Assembly (NCBI GenBank): GCA_009697495.1
Contig: SHUN01000156.1
Location: 1-6,887, forward strand
Origin: Bryobacterales bacterium
Lineage (GTDB): Bacteria; Acidobacteriota; Terriglobia; Bryobacterales; Bryobacteraceae
Length of the DNA: 6,887 nucleotides
Direction of reading: 5' to 3'
Each line of letters opens with the position of its first letter. Within the stretch, counting starts at the first letter, position 1. Positions 1 through 6,177 of the stretch are shown piece by piece. The notes under the pieces are model-generated. The model did no database searches. It saw only the letters and a program-made list of their open reading frames with translations, and was not told where the DNA came from. Made by a program: the position numbers and the translations under genes.

Positions 1-459
1 AGCCGCCCGTGTCGCCCCCAACACGTCCAATATCTCCCCCGCCGAAGCGCGCGTCCCCAGGCGCCCCATCCCCGTATCGATCTTCAAATGGAAGGGCGCC
101 GCCTTCCCCGCCGATACCGCCAGCCGTTCATACTCCCGGACACCCTCCAGCGAATGAATCGCCGGCGTCAAATCATGATCCAAAAACAGCGGCCGGCTGG
201 AGGGCAGAAAATCAGCCATTACCAAAATCCGGCTCGCAATTCCGCTCTCCCGCAGCGCGATTCCTTCATAGACATTCGAAACCGCCAGCCAACGCGCCCC
301 GGCCTCCTCCAACACCCGCGACACCTCCACCGCCCCGTGCCGGTACGCATCCGCCTTCACCACCGGCATCAACATCACGCCCGGCCCAGCCAATTTCCGG
401 ATCACCCGGAAGTTAGCCGCAATCTGGCTCAGCGATACCTCTAGCCACGAACGATGCAT
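1..459 (-). CDS. alr: Alanine racemase, N-terminal part (3' end beyond window)
   Basis: This is a PLP-dependent racemase (fold-type III) that interconverts L- and D-alanine in the cytoplasm and supplies D-Ala for peptidoglycan. The 153 visible residues cover the start of the TIM-barrel domain. Near the N-terminus is WLEVSLSQIAANF, the usual first strand and helix. The PLP-binding motif VVKADAYRHG places the Schiff-base lysine at residue 35 and the following tyrosine at 39. HLKIDTGMGRLG (124-135) supplies the lysine (126) and arginine (133) that in the Geobacillus enzyme are the carbamylated Lys129 and PLP-contacting Arg136; the 7-residue spacing is kept. The family usually has glycine where this protein has Arg40 (YRHG for YGHG). 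I chose the ATG at 459 because it gives the typical short leader before W-x-E-V; an in-frame ATG at 498 would add 13 residues and overlap the divergent gene. The reading frame runs off the left edge, so the C-terminal beta domain with the second catalytic tyrosine is not seen. Confidence 0.93.
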   Translation of the reverse strand, partial: MHRSWLEVSLSQIAANFRVIRKLAGPGVMLMPVVKADAYRHGAVEVSRVLEEAGARWLAVSNVYEGIALRESGIASRILVMADFLPSSRPLFLDHDLTPAIHSLEGVREYERLAVSAGKAAPFHLKIDTGMGRLGTRASAGEILDVLGATRAA

Positions 460-466
460 GAACACA

Positions 467-472
467 ATTATC
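467..472 (-). promoter_or_regulatory. Possible -10 element for alr
   Basis: On the minus strand GATAAT ends 7 bases before the A of the alr start codon at 459. That spacing would put the transcription start at or next to the ATG and give a leaderless mRNA, consistent with the absence of a Shine-Dalgarno sequence there. No good -35 hexamer is seen 16-18 bases upstream (GGCGTC at 495-490), so this may be chance. Confidence 0.2.
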
Positions 473-496
473 GCGCTATCGTGGTCTTCGACGCCC

Positions 497-1264
497 ATGT
501 CCAAAGCCATCTTGATTTTTACCCTCATTCCCATCGCAGCTTTCAGTTGGGGCAAGACCGGACATCGCGTCGTCGGCCAGATCGCCGAAAACCACCTCAC
601 CCAAAAAGCTGGCGCCGCCGTCCGAGCCCTGCTAGGCCCCGACAGCCTCGCCGAAGTTTCCAACTGGGCTGACGAAATCCGTTCCGAACCGGCCATCTGG
701 AAGAAGGCCGACCCCTGGCACTACGTCAACATTCCCGACGGCCAAACGTACGAAAACATGGAAAAAAACCCCGCCGGGGACATCATTGTCGCCCTTAAAC
801 GGTTCGAAGCCACCCTCCGCGACAAGAATGCTCCCAGGGAGGAACGCATTCAGGCCCTGAAATTCATGGTCCACATGATCGGCGACCTGCACCAGCCGCT
901 TCACGCCGGCAAACGCGACGACCTTGGCGGCAACCGCGTCAGCGTCCGCTGGTTCCGCGGCGCCGAATCCACCAATCTCCACTCGGTTTGGGACGACCTC
1001 TTAATCGAACAGGAAAAGCTCAGCTTCACCGAATGGTCCCGTTTCCTCGACCATCCCACCGCCACTGAAATCAAAGAATGGCAATCCACGGCCTACACCG
1101 GTTGGATGGAAGAATCCTACCAACTCCGTGACCGTTGCTACGATTTCAAGCCCGAGCTTCCTTTGGGCTACGACTACGTTCACAAAAGCATGCCGATTGT
1201 GAAACAGCGCCTACTCCAAGCCGGTATCCGCCTCGCCGGCACCCTCAACGCAATATTTAATTAG
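497..1264 (+). CDS. Secreted S1/P1-type zinc nuclease
   Basis: This is a phospholipase C/P1 nuclease-fold enzyme that cleaves single-stranded DNA and RNA and removes 3' phosphates, acting outside the cytoplasm. With the start at 497 the protein has 255 residues. Residues 1-17 (MSKAILIFTLIPIAAFS) form a short signal peptide, and cleavage would expose Trp18, the residue whose free N-terminus binds zinc in this family. Numbering from that Trp, every trinuclear zinc ligand can be found: W1 and H6 (WGKTGH), D42 (NWAD), H58 (PWHY), H109, D113 and H119 (HMIGDLHQPLH), H145 and D149 (LHSVWDD). The spacings match P1 nuclease in the last two clusters. Length is normal for bacterial members. An in-frame ATG at 458 would add 13 residues ahead of the signal peptide and overlap alr, so I reject it. 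No clear Shine-Dalgarno sequence precedes either start. Codons end mostly in C, unlike all other genes here. The stop TAG lies 2 bp from the stop of the convergent glycosyltransferase. Confidence 0.92.
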   Translation: MSKAILIFTLIPIAAFSWGKTGHRVVGQIAENHLTQKAGAAVRALLGPDSLAEVSNWADEIRSEPAIWKKADPWHYVNIPDGQTYENMEKNPAGDIIVALKRFEATLRDKNAPREERIQALKFMVHMIGDLHQPLHAGKRDDLGGNRVSVRWFRGAESTNLHSVWDDLLIEQEKLSFTEWSRFLDHPTATEIKEWQSTAYTGWMEESYQLRDRCYDFKPELPLGYDYVHKSMPIVKQRLLQAGIRLAGTLNAIFN

Positions 1265-1266
1265 TG

Positions 1267-2349
1267 TCAAAGCACAATTAATTCCTCGAACAGCCCCTCG
1301 TACTCCGTCGTAATCGCATCCCAGCTATACCGCTCCTGAACACGCGCCTCAGCCGCCGCCTGCAACCGCGTCCGCTCCTCTTCGGACAACCCCAACGCCT
1401 CCCGCATTACCTCCGCCAAAGTTGAAACCGTAAACGCCAACCCGCATCCCCCCGCCACCTCCCGATTCTCCACCGTGTCCAAATACAAAACCAGCGCCCC
1501 TCGCCCCATCGCCTCAATCAAAGCCGGATGCGTCCCCCCAACCTCCGTCGCGTGTATATACGCAAAACAGTGCGACCCCAACTCCTTATAACCCTGCCCA
1601 AACACATACCCAGGCATCACAATTCGCGAATCGGAAGTATCCCGCACCCGCGCAATATACTCCGGCGCATACGGCGCGTCCCCAATCAACGCCAGTCGCA
1701 AATCCGTTTCAACCCCCTCAAACGCTTCCCGCACCAGCAACGCATTATTCTCCGGCTCCCACCGCGAGACATACAAGAAATACCGCAACGGCTCCAAACC
1801 CAACGCCGTTACTTCGCCAAAACTATCCAACTTCCCCATCTCCGCCCCATACGAAATGAACGTCGTCTCACACCCATACCGCTCACTGTAATAAGCCCGT
1901 ATCGCCAAAGCATCCGATACCGCGCGCGTCGGGCAGAAAGTCGACAACCGCTCCGAAAGCAAATACCAGGCCTTCGCAAACCGGTTCCACTTCTTCCTGT
2001 TCCGCTCCAACCCGTCCACATTCAACGCCACCGGCGTCCCAAACACCCGCGGCAGCCAGCAAAATATCGCATTCGCCGCATTGCAACAAAGAATCACGTC
2101 ATATCCCTGCGTCACCGCATGCGCCATGGACAACGCCGTGTGCGCCAAAGTGTCGAAATACTTATGCCGGATCGTCGGCAAATAGACCAGCCGCACGCCT
2201 AAATAGGACGTCGGCTCAGACCTCTCCCGGCAGTAGACGGTAACCGCGTGCCCCCGTGCCGCCAGCCGCTTCCCCAACTCCTCCGCAAACGTCTCAAACC
2301 CGCCGTAACGGGCCGGAATTCCTCGCGTGCCCAGAATGGCAATACGCAT
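1267..2349 (-). CDS. GT4-family glycosyltransferase with DUF1972-type N-terminus
   Basis: This is a GT-B fold, retaining glycosyltransferase of 360 residues that transfers a sugar from a nucleotide donor to a growing surface glycan in the cytoplasm. The N-terminus, IAILGTRGIPARYGGFETFAEEL (residues 3 onward, shown in part: ILGTRGIPARYGGFET), is the hallmark of the DUF1972 domain, found mainly in proteins annotated as rhamnosyltransferases. The C-terminal GT1/GT4 donor-binding domain begins near residue 185 (YFLYVSRWEPENN) and carries EVGGTHPALIEAM (269-281), this subfamily's version of the GT4 acidic motif, with the second glutamate at 279. There is no signal peptide or clear membrane span. 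The ATG at 2349 lies 7 bp after the preceding GT2 stop, so it is probably the last gene of the minus-strand operon. Donor and acceptor cannot be read from sequence; rhamnose is a guess from the family. Confidence 0.9.
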   Translation of the reverse strand: MRIAILGTRGIPARYGGFETFAEELGKRLAARGHAVTVYCRERSEPTSYLGVRLVYLPTIRHKYFDTLAHTALSMAHAVTQGYDVILCCNAANAIFCWLPRVFGTPVALNVDGLERNRKKWNRFAKAWYLLSERLSTFCPTRAVSDALAIRAYYSERYGCETTFISYGAEMGKLDSFGEVTALGLEPLRYFLYVSRWEPENNALLVREAFEGVETDLRLALIGDAPYAPEYIARVRDTSDSRIVMPGYVFGQGYKELGSHCFAYIHATEVGGTHPALIEAMGRGALVLYLDTVENREVAGGCGLAFTVSTLAEVMREALGLSEEERTRLQAAAEARVQERYSWDAITTEYEGLFEELIVL

Positions 2350-2356
2350 CGGCGAC

Positions 2357-3406
2357 CTACCCGCGCGCGCCCTTTAGCCTCGCCAACACTCTTGGCGATG
2401 GCTTCGGCGCCGGCCAGCTGACAGGCTTCGCATGGAACCACGACGCCATATACTCGTCCGTCACCTTCCGACGCTTCATAATCTCCGCCCGCTTCTCACA
2501 TACCCGTCCCCAGGAAACCGCCACTTTCCAAAAGGCCTTCAACGAACTGTGTTCTCGCACGATACAAGCCCCGATCACAACCAGATCCCGCACCGTGATC
2601 GAAAACCAGTTCCGCCGGTACAAGTCCCATGTCATGTTCTTGATTCGCATCAGGAACCGGTTCTTCACCGAATGCATGTTGATCTCCGCCGGCAACGCCC
2701 GCCGATTCCCCGGCAAGACGTTTCTTACGTGATAGGCCCGCGCATACGGCGTATACAAACACCGCCAGCCCAACAACTGATGCCGCCACGCCACATCCGC
2801 GTCTTCCCTGTAGACAAAAAAGTCGTGGTCGAAGAACTCTCCCTGGACCGTGACGTCTTCAATCATTTCTCGCCGGTACAGTGCCGCCGCCGCCGTCGCT
2901 CCAAATACATACTCAAAATTCGAGTACTCCCCGCCATCCGGCAATTGGCTGCCCCGGTCCAAATGCCGCAGCATCGGCGTAAAATACATCCCCGTCGAGT
3001 CGATCACCGCCTTATCCGGCAGCTCAAACGTCGATTTGATCGTCAACAACTTCCCGCACACAGCGCCGATCCGCGGATGCAACTGCCCTGCTTCCACCAG
3101 TTGTTGAATAAAGCCGGGCATTAGCAGCACGTCTGGATTCAACGTCAACACCCACTCGCCCCGCGACATGGCGATCGCCTGGTTCTGCGCGGCGGAAAAA
3201 CCAACGTTTTCCTCGTTATAAACAATGCGGCAGCGCCCGTCAAACTGTTCCAGAATATCGACCGTACCGTCTGTCGACGCGTTGTCGACCACGATCAATT
3301 CCACGTAGGAATATTTTTGCGCTAGCACCGATTCCAGGCATTTCTTAATGAACCGCCCGCTGTTATAGGTCACGAGTGTGACGGAGACAAATTCGAGTTG
3401 GGACAT
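2357..3406 (-). CDS. GT2-family glycosyltransferase, WbbL/rhamnosyltransferase-like
   Basis: This is an inverting GT-A glycosyltransferase of 349 residues for surface polysaccharide assembly. The first strand is SVTLVTYNSG (8-17), followed by the nucleotide-binding VVDNASTDGT (39-48). A DXD-equivalent NPD lies at residues 90-92 (TLNPDV) and the acidic catalytic-base region EDAD at 201-204 (YREDADVAWRHQLLGW). This arrangement is usual for WbbL-type rhamnosyltransferases that act on lipid-linked intermediates. The C-terminal 130 residues are basic and amphipathic (for example NRFLMRIKNMTWDLYRRNW) and could sit on the inner membrane face. The start at 3406 gives the standard short leader MSQLEFVSVTLVTYN; no Shine-Dalgarno sequence is visible before it. 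The gap to the upstream GT2 gene is 39 bp, and the downstream GT4 gene starts 7 bp after the stop. Substrate is not determinable from sequence. Confidence 0.91.
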   Translation of the reverse strand: MSQLEFVSVTLVTYNSGRFIKKCLESVLAQKYSYVELIVVDNASTDGTVDILEQFDGRCRIVYNEENVGFSAAQNQAIAMSRGEWVLTLNPDVLLMPGFIQQLVEAGQLHPRIGAVCGKLLTIKSTFELPDKAVIDSTGMYFTPMLRHLDRGSQLPDGGEYSNFEYVFGATAAAALYRREMIEDVTVQGEFFDHDFFVYREDADVAWRHQLLGWRCLYTPYARAYHVRNVLPGNRRALPAEINMHSVKNRFLMRIKNMTWDLYRRNWFSITVRDLVVIGACIVREHSSLKAFWKVAVSWGRVCEKRAEIMKRRKVTDEYMASWFHAKPVSWPAPKPSPRVLARLKGARG

Positions 3407-3445
3407 GAATGAGTTGTAAGATCTAACCCGGCCAGGGCGAACCCG

Positions 3446-4405
3446 CTACGATTTCCCCGATTTGTCGTACTCTCCGCCGGGCCCATCCTCCGTCGAACGG
3501 CTCCCGTGGAGGCACTTCCGTGCCATTCTCCAAATGAATTTAATAGATGAAATCCGAGACCAAATCGGCTCCCCATCCCTACCAAAAAGTATGCTGGGAA
3601 CAACTGCCACTGCCACTATCACTGCCACAATTCGCCGGGACGGGGGGCGAAAATGCTTCGCTGCGTACCTAAGCAGACTACCATACCAGACCCTAGCGCG
3701 GCATCCAACATCAATCTTTTGAACAGAATGGCCTCCATGATGAAGTACCCGTACCTGGGGAGTAAACCAAATCGTGCCGCCAGTTGCTAACAGGCGTTGG
3801 CAGAAATCGACATCCTCGAACCAGACTGGATAGAACCCCTCATCGAACCCTCCCAATCGCTCCCAGTCAACCCGGCGGAACAATAAACAAGCTCCTGCCG
3901 GCTGCTCCACCTCTTGCGCCTGTAACGGGTCGAGGTCGAAACAGCGGTACCACCGATTGACCGGATTCGCCGGCCAGATTCGATTTATACCCAGCACTTC
4001 GAGTGCCAATGCAGCCGGCGTCGGCAAGCGCCGGAAACTAAAGCCTTTCTGCGGACTCCCCCCTGGATTCACAAGCAATCCCGCCGCGGCGCTGTGTCCG
4101 TTTTGAACCACGGCCGTCACCATCGGACTGATCGAGTCCAACAATTCGATATCCGGGTTCAATAGCAACAAGGACGCCGCCCCGGATTCCCGCACGGCGC
4201 GATTTACCCCGCCCGCGAACCCCAAATTCGTGGGACTCTTCAACACCCGCACGCGCGCGTCTGCCGGAATCTCCTCAACCGTCCCATCCGTCGAGCCATT
4301 GTCCACCACCAAAACCGAAATGCCTTGCCGCAAACACGACTCCACCGCCCGCCCAATGTAACCCGATGAATTGTAGGTAACAAAAACCGCCAGCAGGTCT
4401 TCCAT
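3446..4405 (-). CDS. GT2-family glycosyltransferase (third GT2 in operon)
   Basis: This is a GT-A fold enzyme of 319 residues in the rhamnosyltransferase/WbbL-like branch. The motifs are AVFVTYNSSG (6-15), VVDNGSTDGT (33-42), the DXD-equivalent NPD at 83-85 (LLNPDI), the GACLLFRR acceptor-loop segment (171-178), GGFDEGF (185-191) and the acidic EDVD at 197-200. I chose the ATG at 4405 because it places the first strand directly after the start, overlaps the previous stop as TGATG, and has GGGGAG 9 bases upstream. The frame stays open to a TTG at 4558, but those 51 extra residues are Gly/Val-rich and are only another frame of the duplicated tail described separately. A 16-residue run of Ile/Val/Ala (259-274) is the most hydrophobic stretch and may be membrane-associated. 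The last part of the gene (about 3446-3730) looks less biased in codon use than the rest. Sugar donor and acceptor are unknown. Confidence 0.9.
   Translation of the reverse strand: MEDLLAVFVTYNSSGYIGRAVESCLRQGISVLVVDNGSTDGTVEEIPADARVRVLKSPTNLGFAGGVNRAVRESGAASLLLLNPDIELLDSISPMVTAVVQNGHSAAAGLLVNPGGSPQKGFSFRRLPTPAALALEVLGINRIWPANPVNRWYRCFDLDPLQAQEVEQPAGACLLFRRVDWERLGGFDEGFYPVWFEDVDFCQRLLATGGTIWFTPQVRVLHHGGHSVQKIDVGCRARVWYGSLLRYAAKHFRPPSRRIVAVIVAVAVVPSILFGRDGEPIWSRISSIKFIWRMARKCLHGSRSTEDGPGGEYDKSGKS
3603..3626 (-). repeat. Short hexamer repeat within the GT2 gene
   Basis: Four consecutive hexamers on the plus strand read ACTGCC, ACTGCC, ACTATC, ACTGCC. On the coding strand they encode the alternating Val-Ala-Val-Ile run in the hydrophobic segment of the third GT2 protein. 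The array is in frame with length a multiple of 3, so gain or loss of a unit would change the hydrophobic run without a frameshift. Confidence 0.6.
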
Positions 4406-4551
4406 CACCCTATTCTCCCCGCCAACCGGAAATACCATCGCCACAACCGGTCCATTCCCCCCGCCTCCTGCAACTCCACCAACAGCGCCTCCGACTCCTG
4501 TAGTAACGCTCCCAATCGCGCCGTCCGCGGCTTGCTCGCTATCACTTCCAT
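4405..4551 (-). CDS. Small ORF: free-standing duplicate of the GT2 C-terminal tail (48 aa)
   Basis: This 48-codon frame starts with ATG at 4551, overlapping the TGA of the upstream GT2 gene (TGATG), and ends with TGA at 4407-4405, which overlaps the ATG of the next GT2 gene in the same way. Its product aligns without gaps to residues 260-307 of the upstream GT2 protein, with 32 of 48 residues identical by hand count. The strongest block is DRLWRWYFRL (34-43); KPR, ARL, LL and ESE are also shared. The predicted shape is an Arg/Glu-rich amphipathic helix followed by an aromatic, basic end, with no signal peptide. It lacks every catalytic GT2 element, so it cannot be a glycosyltransferase. GAGG lies 8 bases before its ATG. 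It may be a translated microprotein, for example one that binds the GT2 enzyme or membrane, or only a duplication remnant kept open as a translational bridge. I do not recognise it as a named family. Confidence 0.5.
   Translation of the reverse strand: MEVIASKPRTARLGALLQESEALLVELQEAGGMDRLWRWYFRLAGRIG
4405..4551 (-). repeat. Tandem duplicate, copy B (downstream copy)
   Basis: This copy matches 4551-4697 at an offset of 146 bases with no gaps; about 108 of 147 positions agree by hand count. Codons rare elsewhere in this GC-rich DNA are shared at the same places (ATA at codon 4, TTA-CTA at codons 16-17), which points to common descent of the DNA rather than convergence of the protein. The offset is not a multiple of 3, so the copy is read in a different frame from the parent gene. 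Confidence 0.8.
4415..4420 (-). promoter_or_regulatory. Ribosome binding site for the third GT2 gene
   Basis: GGGGAG on the minus strand lies 9 bases before the ATG at 4405. It is one of only two convincing Shine-Dalgarno-like sites I see in the window. It lies inside the last codons of the small ORF (the Ala-Gly-Arg region), just before the TGATG overlap, and supports translation starting at 4405 rather than at the upstream TTG at 4558. Confidence 0.55.
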
Positions 4552-4697
4552 CACCCAATCCTCGGCGTGAGCCGGAAATACCACCGCCACAAACGGTCCG
4601 GCCCGCTCGCCATCTGCATTTCGTACAATGTATTCTCCGACTCCCGTAGTAACTCCCTCAATCGCGCCGGCCGCGGCTTGCCCGGTATGACCTCGCC
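4551..4697 (-). repeat. Tandem duplicate, copy A (tail of the second GT2 gene)
   Basis: This is the upstream copy of the 147-base unit and forms the last 48 codons plus stop of the second GT2 gene. Similarity to copy B is strongest at the two ends of the unit and weakest in the middle (codons 22-33). Both copies end in Arg-Ile-Gly followed by TGATG and then GAAG, so the stop/start junction itself is part of the repeated pattern. Confidence 0.8.
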
Positions 4698-5474
4698 CGG
4701 CACGTCCGGCCATCGCCCCTGCTTCAAATAATGTGCCCGCAGCAGCGCCCGCGCTATCCGGTATTCCGACCCATAATCCGGCAGCAGATATTGATACGCC
4801 AACCGCCGGTGGTTCCGCAATATCTGCCGCGTCGAGTAATCGCTCCGCGCCCCGGCCGTCGCGCTGCCCTGGTGAACCCCAGTCGCGGATGGCTCAAAGT
4901 ATCCCGTTTTGCCCAACATTGCCGCCCGCAAACTCCACTCGACGTCTTCGTAATAGGAATGGTAGGTCTCATCCAGATCCATCCCCTCTTTCTTCCCAAG
5001 CACGGCGGTAAACGAAGTAAACGAAATTCGCCGCCCCTGCGACCAAAGCGGCCCGTCCACCCGCCCCGCCCCCGCCCGCCATGCCAGCCCGCCCCGGGTC
5101 AACAAGTCGAATGTTCCATCAATTAACCCATCCGGGCGGTAAAGTTTACCGCAAGCAAAATCAACTTGCTCGGTCGAAATGACCGCTTCCAACCGCTCCA
5201 GCCAGTCAGGCGACAGCGTTACATCGTTATTAATAACCGCCACAAGCCCCGTCATCGACGCCCGCAATCCCGTATTGACCGCCGCCGCGAACCCCAAATT
5301 CGACTCATGCCGCAAAACACGCGCCCCGGCGATCGGCGCCAATGCCTCCGCCGACCCATCATCAACGACGATTATTTCCTCCGGCGGCCTCGTCTGCCGC
5401 CGCAGTCGCAAAACTGCCCCCTGAGTCAAAACCTCATGGCCGAAAGCCGGGATGATCGCCGTCACCTGCCCCAT
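4551..5474 (-). CDS. GT2-family glycosyltransferase (second GT2 in operon)
   Basis: This is a GT-A fold enzyme of 307 residues. The N-terminal half carries VTAIIPAFGHE (4-14), the nucleotide-binding IIVVDDGSAE (34-43), the conserved NLGFAAAVN (59-67), and NND at 82-84 as the DXD-equivalent metal site. The acidic motif YYEDVEW (174-180) marks the catalytic-base region. After the GT domain comes a helical region (residues 210-258) and then the 48-residue tail (260-307) that is duplicated downstream, ending DRLWRWYFRLTPRIG. The ATG at 5474 is 6 bp after the upstream stop and gives a standard short leader. The final residues encode the Shine-Dalgarno-like GAGG used by the next frame. It most likely adds one sugar to a lipid-linked glycan in the cytoplasm; donor and acceptor are unknown. 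Confidence 0.91.
   Translation of the reverse strand: MGQVTAIIPAFGHEVLTQGAVLRLRRQTRPPEEIIVVDDGSAEALAPIAGARVLRHESNLGFAAAVNTGLRASMTGLVAVINNDVTLSPDWLERLEAVISTEQVDFACGKLYRPDGLIDGTFDLLTRGGLAWRAGAGRVDGPLWSQGRRISFTSFTAVLGKKEGMDLDETYHSYYEDVEWSLRAAMLGKTGYFEPSATGVHQGSATAGARSDYSTRQILRNHRRLAYQYLLPDYGSEYRIARALLRAHYLKQGRWPDVPGEVIPGKPRPARLRELLRESENTLYEMQMASGPDRLWRWYFRLTPRIG
4560..4563 (-). promoter_or_regulatory. Ribosome binding site for the small ORF
   Basis: GAGG on the minus strand lies 8 bases before the ATG at 4551, inside the Pro-Arg codons at the end of the second GT2 gene. Together with the TGATG overlap it would favour re-initiation on the small ORF. The site is short and overlaps coding sequence, so it could be incidental. 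Confidence 0.4.
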
Positions 5475-5480
5475 CGGCTT

Positions 5481-6164
5481 CTACTTTCGCCGCGCCGAAA
5501 ATCGTTTTTTGACGAGAAAATAGAGATTAAAAAAGCCGTCCCGCCATGGATTCAGCTTGATTTCACCCAGCCTTGAAGTATACAGGATAGAGATCTCAGA
5601 AAAACGAACGTTTGCATTGCGCAGCGCCTCGATCTTTATCTCCTCGCTGAACGCCATCCCATCGCTCTCCAGATTAAATCCCTCCAGAATCGCCCGCCGA
5701 AACACCCACATTCCCGATTGCGAGTCCCGCACCCATCGGAAGTACAACAAACTCATCGCAAGCGACAGCACGAAATTGCCAAATTTGTGCTTGAAACTCA
5801 TCGCCTCGCTATCCCGCACCGGAAACCGCGACGCGTTCAAGAAATCCACTTGCAAGTGCAGGAACGCCTCCAACAGATACGAAATCGCATCCGGCGGATA
5901 GCTGTGATCCCCGTCCAGAGTGATAATAATATCCCCGGTAGCTTCGGAAAATCCGCGTTTATACGCGCGGCCATAGCCCCGGACGTTTTCCCTTATCACA
6001 TTGGCCCCAAACGACTTAGCCACATCGGCCGTCCGGTCCGTGGAACCATTGTCGACAACAATAATGTCATCGACAAAGGCCGGCATGCGGATGAGCACCT
6101 TTTCAATCCCCTGCTCCTCATTGAGACAGGGAATAATCACCGTAATGCGAAGATCCTTGTACAA
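5481..6164 (-). CDS. GT2-family glycosyltransferase, DPM1-like (polyprenyl-phosphate sugar transferase type)
   Basis: This is a GT-A fold enzyme of 227 residues resembling the bacterial DPM1/dolichyl-phosphate mannose synthase-like group, which loads a sugar from a nucleotide donor onto polyprenyl phosphate. Visible motifs from the TTG start are ITVIIPCLNEE (7-17), DDIIVVDNGSTDRT (32-45), NVRGYGRAYKRG (60-71), the metal-binding DGD at 84-86 (ITLDGDHSYPPD) and RDSQSGMW (146-153), typical of this subgroup. There is no C-terminal membrane pair, so it would be a soluble or peripheral form. The start is uncertain: no ATG or GTG lies close before the first strand, so I chose the TTG at 6164, which gives MYKDLRITVIIP and sits 13 bp after the sulfatase stop. 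An ATG at 6296 is in frame, but its extra 44 residues only shadow the sulfatase gene. A GTG at 6140 would cut into the first strand. No clear ribosome binding site is seen. Confidence 0.85.
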   Translation of the reverse strand: MYKDLRITVIIPCLNEEQGIEKVLIRMPAFVDDIIVVDNGSTDRTADVAKSFGANVIRENVRGYGRAYKRGFSEATGDIIITLDGDHSYPPDAISYLLEAFLHLQVDFLNASRFPVRDSEAMSFKHKFGNFVLSLAMSLLYFRWVRDSQSGMWVFRRAILEGFNLESDGMAFSEEIKIEALRNANVRFSEISILYTSRLGEIKLNPWRDGFFNLYFLVKKRFSARRK

Positions 6165-6177
6165 ACTGTCATTGTAA

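Noticed and set aside
9..444. Two plus-strand ORFs opposite alr (9-416 and 88-444)
   Set aside because: They encode Pro/Arg/His-rich low-complexity sequence, typical of the antisense of a GC-rich gene, while the minus strand clearly encodes alanine racemase.
458..496. Start of the nuclease at ATG 458
   Set aside because: It puts 13 polar residues before a good signal peptide and overlaps the alr start; 497 gives a standard signal peptide directly.
632..982. Minus-strand ORF of 116 codons within the nuclease
   Set aside because: It is the antisense of a gene with all catalytic zinc ligands in place; the product has no recognisable domain.
1528..3124. Long plus-strand ORFs opposite the GT4 and WbbL-like genes (1528-2202, 2432-3124)
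   Set aside because: They are Arg/Pro/His/Gln-rich antisense frames without recognisable domains; the minus strand has complete, motif-bearing genes.
3407..3445. Possible terminator hairpin in the 39-bp gap between the two GT2 genes
   Set aside because: CCCGGCCAGGG is only a short imperfect palindrome with no loop and no following T run on the minus strand, so it is not a convincing terminator.
4406..4558. N-terminal extension of the third GT2 gene back to a TTG at 4558
   Set aside because: The added 51 residues are Gly/Val-rich, resemble no GT2 N-terminus, and are simply another frame of the duplicated tail. The ATG at 4405 has a ribosome binding site and a normal GT2 leader.
4552..4713. 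Extension of the small ORF upstream to 4713 (102 residues)
   Set aside because: The extra part overlaps the GT2 tail out of frame and looks like a shadow; only the part from 4551 aligns in frame with the GT2 C-terminus.
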